DNA of 18,710 bases, from NCBI GenBank assembly GCA_030044075.1, contig JASHWM010000145.1:1-18710 (forward strand), in the 5' to 3' direction. The DNA is from Candidatus Rhabdochlamydia sp. GTDB lineage: Bacteria; Chlamydiota; Chlamydiia; Chlamydiales; Rhabdochlamydiaceae. How positions within the stretch are numbered: the first letter of the stretch is position 1; each line of letters begins with the position of its first letter. Under the pieces are notes generated by a model that did not search any database, was not told the DNA's origin, and was given only the letters and a program-made list of their open reading frames with translations. Positions 1 to 5,704 of the stretch are shown here, in pieces. Both the position numbers and the translations under genes were made by a program.

Positions 1-409
1 ATCCAGTTGGCAGCGCAGCTTGCAACTGGTCTGCAAATACTGTCGGGTGCAAGACGTCCCTTGCCGGATAAAGAACGGTTGCAAAAAGTCCAAAGAAAAT
101 AATGAACGGGCTCAGCGTTGCATAGAAAAGAGCTGGTTTGCTGAGGATGTTGCTTAGCTTTGCATAGATCACCATGAAGATAATCGCCAGAGGGAGAACG
201 CCCCATACCTTTAAGAAGGGGATCGCTTCAGCGCCCGAACCTGGGGCAGTCACGACGAGCGTATCTTTGGTGTCGCGCAAGATTGTGTAGTTGAAGTTAA
301 TGAAAAAGAATAAAAGAAACATTGGAATGAGCTTTTTTAGCTCAAAATTATGAACGGGCCAAAAGAAGGACCGCCATTTTCCAAATTCAGCTTTCGTGGT
401 TTGAGACAT
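1..409 (-). CDS. tlc: ATP/ADP (nucleotide) translocase, N-terminal part, runs off left edge
   Basis: Reading the minus strand from the ATG at 409-407 gives 136 residues with no stop before the window edge. After a short polar N-terminus (MSQTTKAEFGKWRSFFWPVH) comes a first membrane segment leading into FNYTILRDTKDTLVV and then GSGAEAIPFLKVWGVLP, which are hallmark stretches of the plastid/bacterial nucleotide transporter (NTT) family. Two further hydrophobic helices follow. These inner-membrane carriers exchange host ATP for bacterial ADP, or import nucleotides, in Chlamydiae and Rickettsiales. An AAGGAT Shine-Dalgarno lies about 6 nt before the ATG. Which substrate this paralogue carries cannot be told, because environmental chlamydiae have several NTTs and most of this protein lies outside the window. 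The family is clear; the ATP/ADP exchange assignment is an inference from the N-terminal similarity. Confidence 0.93.
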   Translation of the reverse strand, partial: MSQTTKAEFGKWRSFFWPVHNFELKKLIPMFLLFFFINFNYTILRDTKDTLVVTAPGSGAEAIPFLKVWGVLPLAIIFMVIYAKLSNILSKPALFYATLSPFIIFFGLFATVLYPARDVLHPTVFADQLQAALPTG

Positions 410-469
410 GTAATATCCTTGGAAAAAATTCAGTTTCCTCTAAATAGAAGAGGGGTTTAAAAAGTAAGA

Positions 470-498
470 TTTTTACTTGTTTTTTGCTTTAAAATCAA
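470..498 (-). promoter_or_regulatory. Candidate sigma70-type promoter for the translocase gene
   Basis: On the minus strand TTGATT (498-493) is followed, after 17 nt, by TAAAAA (475-470), about 60 nt before the translocase ATG. Spacing is ideal and the hexamers are moderate matches. The surrounding sequence is very AT-rich, so chance matches are likely. Confidence 0.25.
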
Positions 499-520
499 CA
501 AAAAAAAAGAACTTTAATAC

Positions 521-558
521 TTTAAACTGTAACCGGATTTTTGCGGTTACAGTTTAAA
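521..558 (-). terminator. Perfect 15-bp hairpin between two minus-strand genes, probable terminator
   Basis: TTTAAACTGTAACCG (521-535) and CGGTTACAGTTTAAA (544-558) are exact reverse complements separated by an 8-nt loop. The hairpin starts 43 nt past the stop of the minus-strand gene at 602-1141 and lies 112 nt before the translocase start. On the minus strand a run of nine T residues follows only after about 12 further bases, so it is not a textbook intrinsic terminator. It could act as a terminator, an mRNA 3' end stabiliser, or a palindromic operator for the translocase gene. Confidence 0.5.
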
Positions 559-601
559 TTTAATAAAACCATGTAAAAAATAGATTTCTCAAAAAAATTT
601 C

Positions 602-1141
602 TTACATCTGGAGGTTGTTATCATTCACAAGAGAATTGAGAGTTTGCTGGATGGTAAGAGCTTCCATATAAGCGTTCCAGAGGTCTTGTTCAGCCTTATT
701 ATGACGGATAGAGGCGATGAGCTCTCTTTTGCAGGTTGCTAAAGATTTTTTAGGGCTCAGAACGGAGACCATTTCTTTGTCGCCAGCAAGTTTAGCGATA
801 TTGAGCATTCTTTCCAGCTGAGTGCGGGTAAATGTATATTGGTCTCTACGCTTGCGGGAACCACGGGCGGCTCTTTGCTTTGGAGCAACTGTGTGGGGTT
901 TTTCGCTGTTAATAATAAATTTTTCGATTAACGCAGATAATTCGTGAGGTTGGCGATTTTTCATTTTCTTTAAAGTAAAGTGGTGCATATATCCGCCGCT
1001 TGTCATGGGCAAGAACCGGCAAAGATCATTTTCTTTCTTTGCACCGACTTTTTTGATCGCTTTTGCGATTATCTCTTCAATTTCATGTAGGTTTTTTGTT
1101 TTTGTTTCCACAATTGCCTCTCTAGTAGTGGTATAATTCAT
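602..1141 (-). CDS. Uncharacterised basic protein, 179 aa
   Basis: I do not recognise this protein. The chosen ATG (1141-1139) has AAGGA about 9 nt upstream; an in-frame ATG at 1231 would add 30 residues but has no comparable ribosome binding site and would read through a 12-bp tandem repeat. The product is rich in Lys and Arg and has no signal peptide or membrane helix. The N-terminal half contains LCRFLPMTSGGYMHHFTLKKMK. A basic linker follows (PKQRAARGSRKRRDQYTF), then a mostly helical C-terminal half (LERMLNIAKLAG, CKRELIASIR). The charge pattern would suit a small nucleic-acid-binding protein, but no named fold is visible. It is transcribed towards the translocase gene and divergently from the mrp operon. 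That it is real is supported by the start signal, the length and a sensible amino-acid composition. Confidence 0.75.
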   Translation of the reverse strand: MNYTTTREAIVETKTKNLHEIEEIIAKAIKKVGAKKENDLCRFLPMTSGGYMHHFTLKKMKNRQPHELSALIEKFIINSEKPHTVAPKQRAARGSRKRRDQYTFTRTQLERMLNIAKLAGDKEMVSVLSPKKSLATCKRELIASIRHNKAEQDLWNAYMEALTIQQTLNSLVNDNNLQM

Positions 1142-1181
1142 TTTTTTTGTTCCTTGTTTTTGATTTTTCTTTATCAACTTT

Positions 1182-1205
1182 TTCTTAAGCGAATTCTTAA
1201 GCGAA
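1182..1205. repeat. Perfect 12-bp tandem duplication
   Basis: TTCTTAAGCGAA occurs twice back to back (1182-1193 and 1194-1205), in the leader of the minus-strand basic-protein gene about 40 nt before its start codon. The unit contains the palindrome CTTAAG. It may be slippage, or paired binding sites in the leader. Confidence 0.9.
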
Positions 1206-1245
1206 ATCAAAATACACGCGGTATTTCCCAAATCTTTTAATTGGA

Positions 1246-1272
1246 TTTATAGAATTCAGTAATTATTTGCAA
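1246..1272 (-). promoter_or_regulatory. Candidate promoter for the basic-protein gene
   Basis: On the minus strand TTGCAA (1272-1267) precedes TATAAA (1251-1246) with a 15-nt gap, slightly short. Transcription would start near 1240, giving a leader of about 100 nt that contains the 12-bp tandem repeat. Confidence 0.25.
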
Positions 1273-1407
1273 CTTTTTTATTCTCGAAAAAAAATTCGAA
1301 ATTCGTGCACAATTACGCGATCATATATAATGAACTGTATTTTTTGCAAGATTGCATTTGTTATTACAATAATCAAAATGATTCTTGAGGGATGCGGAAA
1401 AAACATT

Positions 1408-1437
1408 TTGCTTGCATTGTCAAATTGTTTCTAATCT
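1408..1437 (+). promoter_or_regulatory. Candidate promoter for the mrp-DUF971-ytg operon
   Basis: TTGCTT (1408-1413) and TAATCT (1432-1437) are 18 nt apart, about 60 nt before the mrp ATG. This is the best plus-strand pair I found upstream of the operon, but it is only a partial match in AT-rich sequence. Confidence 0.3.
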
Positions 1438-1498
1438 AATTTTGAATCAGAAATTATTTTTGGAAAGCTTTTGATGATAAACTTTGGAATTGGGTAAA

Positions 1499-2347
1499 AT
1501 GGACGATCGTACTGCGGAAGAAAAATATTTTTTTATAAACAAGGCGGGCGCGCGAATAAAAAATTTAATCGGGGTCGTTGCGGGAAAAGGGGGCGTTGGG
1601 AAATCTACCGTCACAGTCAACCTGGCAATTGCTCTGCAAAAAATGGGCTGGCGCGTTGGCATTTTGGATGCGGACCTTTACGGGCCTTCCCTGCAAAAGA
1701 TGCTCCCTGAGGATAATTGCGTCCAAAAGAAAAATGAGGATGCACTGTTCCCGGCTGAGAAAGATGGGATCAAGATGATCTCGATGGCCTATTTTCGACA
1801 AGATGACGCGATGGTTGTTCGAGCGCCCATTGCGAATGCTTATATCACGCAGTTCCTGGATAATGTAGACTGGGGGAGCCTTGATTATTTGCTCATAGAC
1901 TTTCCTCCTGGGACTGGCGATATCCACCTGACCCTTATGCAGGAGGGAGTTCTTTCGGGGGCTGTTGTTGTGACAACTCCGCAGGAGGTTGCGCTCATCG
2001 ATGTTCGAAAAGCGCTGCAGATGCTTGACCAGATGCAAGTCCCGGTCCTTGGGATTATCGAGAACATGAGTTTTTGGCGAACTCTTGAAGGGGAAGTGAC
2101 CTACCCGTTTTCTGGGGGAGCTGGAACAAAGCTGTCTGAGGAAAGGGGGATCCCGCTAATTGGAAAGATCCCGCTTGACCCTGTTCTGAGCTCATATATG
2201 GACCTGGGAAAGAGCATCTTTGATCCGCCTTGCAGTGTCTCAGGGGAATTTATGCATATTGCAAGGGACATGGAAAGGAACTTAGAGGCTATGCAAGCAT
2301 CTTTTGGCCTCAGGAGCTTCGAGCTCATTTGGAAGGAGATGGAGTGA
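1499..2347 (+). CDS. mrp: Mrp/ApbC-family P-loop ATPase lacking the CxxC cluster motif
   Basis: Mrp/NBP35-type P-loop NTPases carry and deliver iron-sulphur clusters in the cytoplasm. The 282-residue protein has the deviant Walker A GKGGVGKST at about residues 29-37, DADLYGPS near 57-64, DFPPGTGD at 134-141 and ENMS at 188-191, in the order and spacing of the family. It lacks the N-terminal DUF59 domain. In most members ENMS is followed by a CPxC motif whose cysteines bind the cluster between two subunits; here the segment is FWRTLEGEVTYPFSGG, with no cysteine. It is therefore either a degenerate carrier or one working through another partner. I chose ATG 1499 (weak GGAA about 9 nt upstream); TTG 1484 is an in-frame alternative adding five residues. 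It overlaps the DUF971 gene by 4 bp (GTGA) and heads the metal operon. Confidence 0.93.
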   Translation: MDDRTAEEKYFFINKAGARIKNLIGVVAGKGGVGKSTVTVNLAIALQKMGWRVGILDADLYGPSLQKMLPEDNCVQKKNEDALFPAEKDGIKMISMAYFRQDDAMVVRAPIANAYITQFLDNVDWGSLDYLLIDFPPGTGDIHLTLMQEGVLSGAVVVTTPQEVALIDVRKALQMLDQMQVPVLGIIENMSFWRTLEGEVTYPFSGGAGTKLSEERGIPLIGKIPLDPVLSSYMDLGKSIFDPPCSVSGEFMHIARDMERNLEAMQASFGLRSFELIWKEME

Positions 2348-2646
2348 AGAACATTTTTGTGAAAAACATCGTCCAGAAGAGCAGGACAAGTTTCTTGATC
2401 GAATGGACCGACGGCAAAATGGCAGAATACCGTCTTAGCGATGTCCAAAAAATCTGCAGTTGCGCGCTATGCCGGGATGAAAGGACGGGCGAGGCGCTCG
2501 TTGATGAGAGCCAGATCGACCCCAACGTATGCGCAAAGAAAATTGTAAATGTAGGGCGGTACGCTCTTAAAATTGAGTTTACTTCAGGATGTTCGAAAGG
2601 GATTTATCCGTTTGAAAGACTTTATGGGATGGCTTATGATTCGTAA
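2344..2646 (+). CDS. DUF971 (GBBH-like N-terminal domain) protein
   Basis: A 100-residue single-domain protein with the pattern WTDGKMAEYRL, CSCALC, VGRYALKIEFTSG and GIYPFERL, as in DUF971, the domain at the N-terminus of gamma-butyrobetaine hydroxylase. In plastid HCF101 the same domain is fused behind an Mrp-type iron-sulphur carrier, so adjacency to mrp is meaningful. Cys38, Cys40 and Cys43 form the CxCxxC zinc knuckle; the fourth ligand is normally a His in a GH(x)xGIY context, but here it is Cys83 (SGCSKGIY), giving an all-cysteine site. The start is GTG 2344, fixed by a strong GGAAGGAG at 2331-2338 and overlapping the mrp stop by 4 bp. The last 11 bp overlap the ytgA lipoprotein gene. 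The molecular role of stand-alone DUF971 proteins is not established; a partner role in iron-sulphur handling is inference. Confidence 0.88.
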   Translation: MKNIFVKNIVQKSRTSFLIEWTDGKMAEYRLSDVQKICSCALCRDERTGEALVDESQIDPNVCAKKIVNVGRYALKIEFTSGCSKGIYPFERLYGMAYDS

Positions 2647-3598
2647 AATATTGCCCTGCTTTGTATTGCTATTTTTTGCAGCTTCCTGCACAGGCAAAAG
2701 CAAAGAGACCAAAGAAATTGCTCCAAAGAAGCTCCACGTGCTTTCAACAACAGCAATGATCGATGATTTTGTAGGAATCCTTGTGAAGGATCGGATGGCG
2801 CATGAGCCGCTCATCATCGGCGAGCTCGATCCCCATAGCTATGAGCTCGTTAAAGGGGATGATGAAAAGTTCTTTAAGGCAGGCCTTGTTTTCAGCAATG
2901 GGCTTGGCCTTGAGCATGGCGCAAGCTTGCGCTATCACCTCCAAAAGCACAGGAATGTCGTGGAAGTGGGGGAGTCTGTCAGAAAGGAACTTCCCGAATC
3001 GGTTTTATTTGTCGACGGCCAGGTCGATCCCCACATCTGGATGGACGTATCCCTTTGGAAAGAATGTGTGATCCCTATGGCAGAAGCTTTGTCCCAAGCT
3101 GATCCGGAGGGCCGTGAGTTCTACTTTAAGAATGCCTTGGAACTAAAAGAAGACCTGGAAATGTTACATGAGGAGATATTCCAAAAGCTTCAGGGCGTTT
3201 CGGAAAATAAACGGTACCTCGTAACAAGCCACGATGCATTTAATTATTTTACAAGGGCGTATCTTTCCATGGAAAGCGAGCGATTGGACAACTCATGGAA
3301 AAAAAGGTTCGCAGCCCCTGAGGGGATTTCCCCTGAAGGACAGCTCAGTGTTTTTGACATCAAGATGATTGTCGAGCACCTCTGTTTGCATCACATCGGC
3401 GTCGTATTTCCAGAATCGAACGTCAATCGCGACTCCCTTCGGAAAATTACGAACGTCTGCAAAGAAAAAGGGCTAGAGATCAAGCTTTCGCAAGAGGTCC
3501 TCTATAGCGACGCGCTTGGTTCAAAAAGCTCAGGCGCAGACGATTATTTTTCCATGATGCGCCATAATACCCAGATCTTGTGCGAGGAGTGGAGATAG
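2636..3598 (+). CDS. ytgA: YtgA/TroA-like metal-binding lipoprotein (substrate-binding protein)
   Basis: A periplasmic metal-binding component of a cluster A-1 (TroA/ZnuA/PsaA) ABC importer. The 320-residue product starts with a lipoprotein signal peptide, MIRKILPCFVLLFFAASC, with Cys18 as the likely lipidated residue (lipobox AASC). Metal ligands by comparison with TroA/PsaA are His67 (LDPHSYE), His133 (VDPHIW), His199 (TSHDAF) and Asp302 (GADDYFSMM), a His3-Asp set as in TroA. In C. trachomatis the orthologue YtgA binds iron; family members also take Mn or Zn, so substrate is not proved by sequence. The start ATG 2636 sits at the beginning of the signal peptide; ATG 2624 would add four residues and is possible, whereas ATG 2573 would put 21 residues before the signal. 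It overlaps the DUF971 gene and lies 4 bp before ytgB. Confidence 0.93.
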   Translation: MIRKILPCFVLLFFAASCTGKSKETKEIAPKKLHVLSTTAMIDDFVGILVKDRMAHEPLIIGELDPHSYELVKGDDEKFFKAGLVFSNGLGLEHGASLRYHLQKHRNVVEVGESVRKELPESVLFVDGQVDPHIWMDVSLWKECVIPMAEALSQADPEGREFYFKNALELKEDLEMLHEEIFQKLQGVSENKRYLVTSHDAFNYFTRAYLSMESERLDNSWKKRFAAPEGISPEGQLSVFDIKMIVEHLCLHHIGVVFPESNVNRDSLRKITNVCKEKGLEIKLSQEVLYSDALGSKSSGADDYFSMMRHNTQILCEEWR

Positions 3599-3602
3599 TA
3601 CC

Positions 3603-4376
3603 ATGCATGATGAACACGCCTTTTTGGTAGAGCAGCTGACAGTGACCTATGAGAAGAATGCTGTCCTTTGGGATTTAAACTTTACTGTCCCGCCTGGAAA
3701 AATGGTGGGCATCATAGGACCGAACGGCGCGGGAAAGAGCACCCTTTTTAAGGCGGCTCTTGGAATTGTGAAACCGATCTCTGGAAAAGTGCTTTTTTTT
3801 GGAAAGCCTTTTAAAGAGATCCGAAGCAAGGTGGCCTATGTTCCTCAAAGATCTTCGGTAGACTGGGACTTTCCCATTACGGTCCTTGACCTGGTCTTAA
3901 TGGGACGCTATCCAAGGCTTGGACTTTTTAAGAGGTTTAGGCCAGCAGATAAGCAGGCTGCCTTGAACGTGCTCGAAAGGGTCGGAATGCAAGATTTTGC
4001 ACATCGGCAGATCAAGCAGCTCTCCGGAGGTCAGCAGCAGAGGACGTTCCTTGCAAGGGCGCTCCTTCAAGAAGCTGACATCTATCTCTTGGACGAACCT
4101 TTTGCCGGCATTGATATGGCTTCTGAAAAACAAATCATCGATATCCTCAACCAGTTGCGACTTGAAGGAAAAACCCTTTTTATTGTTCATCATAATTTGG
4201 CCACATTGGACCAATATTTCGATTGGGTCATCATGCTGAATACCTGCCTTATCGCAAATGGGCCGGTAGCGGAGGTGTTCCATCCAGAAAACGTCATGCG
4301 CTCATATGGAAAAAATGTTGTTCTCCTTGACGAGGTCGCAAAGCTCTCGGAGCAACATCTGTCAGGGGATTTATAA
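3603..4376 (+). CDS. ytgB: YtgB/ZnuC-like metal ABC transporter ATPase
   Basis: The 257-residue cytoplasmic ATPase of the Ytg importer. Motifs in order: Walker A GPNGAGKST (39-47), Q-loop VPQ (Q82), signature LSGGQQQR (140-147), Walker B YLLDEP (161-166), D-loop near 170 and switch His196/His197. The VDWDFPITVLDLVLMGRY stretch is typical of the Mn/Zn/Fe (TroB, MntB, ZnuC) ATPases. GGAG lies about 8 nt before the ATG. Its stop overlaps the ytgCR start by 1 bp (TAATG), implying translational coupling and stoichiometric production with the permeases. Confidence 0.96.
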   Translation: MHDEHAFLVEQLTVTYEKNAVLWDLNFTVPPGKMVGIIGPNGAGKSTLFKAALGIVKPISGKVLFFGKPFKEIRSKVAYVPQRSSVDWDFPITVLDLVLMGRYPRLGLFKRFRPADKQAALNVLERVGMQDFAHRQIKQLSGGQQQRTFLARALLQEADIYLLDEPFAGIDMASEKQIIDILNQLRLEGKTLFIVHHNLATLDQYFDWVIMLNTCLIANGPVAEVFHPENVMRSYGKNVVLLDEVAKLSEQHLSGDL

Positions 4377-5704
4377 TGTTTGATTCCCCATGGAATTATT
4401 TTACGGACCCCGTTTTAAGGGCCTCGACGATCGGGAGCATGCTGATGTGCCTTGCCTCTTCGTTGATCGGCGTGCTTGTCTTCGTACGAAAGCGGCTTCT
4501 GATTGGGGAGGCGCTCTCGCATGCCTGCTACCCTGGCGCAGTATTAGGAATTATTATTGGAGCATACTTTTCTTTTGGGGAACATGTGCTTTCTTTATTC
4601 GTGCTGGTATGCGCATTTCTTTCCGCGATGGCCGGGCTTGTTTTCTTAGAATTTTTGGAAAGCCGGCTTCATGTCAAAAGTGATTCGGCCCTTTGCCTTG
4701 TCCTCTCCGCATTTTTTGGGATAGGGGTATTGCTTGCGAGCCTTGTCCAAAAAAGCCATGCCATGTGGTTCAAACAGATGCAAGTCCTCCTTTACGGACA
4801 AGCCGCTACCATGGTGGACTTACATATGTACCTGTATGGCGCTTTGGCAGCAGTTGTCATATTGTTTATCTATCTGAGCTATTCTTGGATCCAGATCTCT
4901 TCTTTTGATAGAGATTTTGCAAAAACAATAGGAATTCGGCTGCCCCTGTTTGATACGTGCACTTTTTTTCTTCTTGGCCTTGCAATTGTCATTGGAATGC
5001 GCAGCGTCGGCCTTGTCTTGATGTCGGGCATGTTGATTGCTCCGGCTGTTGCAGCAAGGCAGCTTGGCAATAAGTTGTCATCAATCCTTATTTTCGCAGC
5101 ATTTTTCTCGGTGGTCTCTGCCTTTTTGGGAAACTTCCTTTCCGTAGAAGTCTCTGTTTTGATGAGAAAACTGTATCCCGGTACGAGGCTGTCCCTTCCA
5201 ACAGGTCCCATGATCCTGCTTGCAGCCGCCTTCTTCTGCGCCCTTTCCCTTTTATTTGCTCCGGGAAGGGGAATTTTCAATCGGTTTTTACGCATCCTTT
5301 CGTTTCAAAATAAGTGTCTTGGGGAAAACCTGCTGAAGCTGTTTTGGAAAAGGGGGGAATGCACATTTGCAGAGCTCAGGCAAAGTGTTGCGATCCCTTC
5401 TTTGGTCTTATGGGTTTCCCTGTTTCAGCTGACAACACAAGGATGGCTAAAGAGGTCGGGGAAGAGGAAATATTGTTTAACAAACGATGGGACGACAAGG
5501 GCAGAGAAGATCGTCCGTTTGCATAGACTGTGGGAGGTCTATCTTGTCGATTACCTCGGGCAGGGTGTTGAAAAGGTCCATTGCAACGCCGAAAAAATGG
5601 AGCACATCCTTACTCCTGAGCTTGAAAAAGAACTGACAGAACTTTTGGGGGACCCGCAGCACGATCCTCATGACCAACCCATACCGCCCAAGGTGAAACA
5701 ATGA
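4376..5704 (+). CDS. ytgC: YtgCR: metal ABC permease fused to DtxR-like repressor
   Basis: Residues 1 to about 298 form an ABC-3 type permease with eight or so hydrophobic helices, including GEALSHACYPGAVLG and LMSGMLIAPAVAARQLG. From about 310 to 442 the protein is a DtxR-family regulator: a winged helix (ENLLKLFWKRGECTFAEL to GWLKRSGKRKYCLTNDG) followed by the metal/dimerisation helices HRLWE (383-387) and VHCNAEKMEH (401-410). In C. trachomatis the same fusion is cleaved to release YtgR, an iron-dependent repressor of its own operon. By position His383, Glu387 and His402 match the ancillary site of DtxR and Glu406, Glu409 and His410 the primary site; Glu406 replaces DtxR Cys102 and resembles MntR. 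The DtxR SH3-like third domain is absent. Release of the repressor by proteolysis here is inferred from the orthologue. Confidence 0.95.
   Translation: MFDSPWNYFTDPVLRASTIGSMLMCLASSLIGVLVFVRKRLLIGEALSHACYPGAVLGIIIGAYFSFGEHVLSLFVLVCAFLSAMAGLVFLEFLESRLHVKSDSALCLVLSAFFGIGVLLASLVQKSHAMWFKQMQVLLYGQAATMVDLHMYLYGALAAVVILFIYLSYSWIQISSFDRDFAKTIGIRLPLFDTCTFFLLGLAIVIGMRSVGLVLMSGMLIAPAVAARQLGNKLSSILIFAAFFSVVSAFLGNFLSVEVSVLMRKLYPGTRLSLPTGPMILLAAAFFCALSLLFAPGRGIFNRFLRILSFQNKCLGENLLKLFWKRGECTFAELRQSVAIPSLVLWVSLFQLTTQGWLKRSGKRKYCLTNDGTTRAEKIVRLHRLWEVYLVDYLGQGVEKVHCNAEKMEHILTPELEKELTELLGDPQHDPHDQPIPPKVKQ

Larger units (their letters stand above)
1142..1498. other. AT-rich divergent intergenic region
   Basis: About 357 bp separate the start of the basic protein (minus) from the start of the mrp operon (plus). 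I see no plausible gene. It holds a 12-bp tandem repeat, candidate promoters in both directions, and a small inverted repeat AATCA-AAA-TGATT at 1371-1383. The strong AT bias makes weak promoter matches unreliable. Confidence 0.6.

Noticed and set aside
461..479. Short inverted repeat AAGTAA-N5-TTACTT before the translocase gene
   Set aside because: Only six A/T-rich pairs; expected by chance in this AT-rich gap.
602..1231. Longer form of the basic protein starting at 1231 (209 residues)
   Set aside because: No ribosome binding site before 1231, the added 30 residues are Lys-rich and run through a 12-bp tandem repeat, and the ATG at 1141 has a proper AAGGA.
2230..2343. N-terminal extension of the DUF971 protein from an ATG at 2230
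   Set aside because: It would overlap mrp by over 100 bp and adds residues unlike the family; GTG 2344 has an excellent Shine-Dalgarno and a 4-bp coupling overlap.
2573..2635. Upstream start for ytgA at 2573
   Set aside because: It would place 21 polar/basic residues before the lipoprotein signal peptide and overlap the DUF971 gene by 74 bp.
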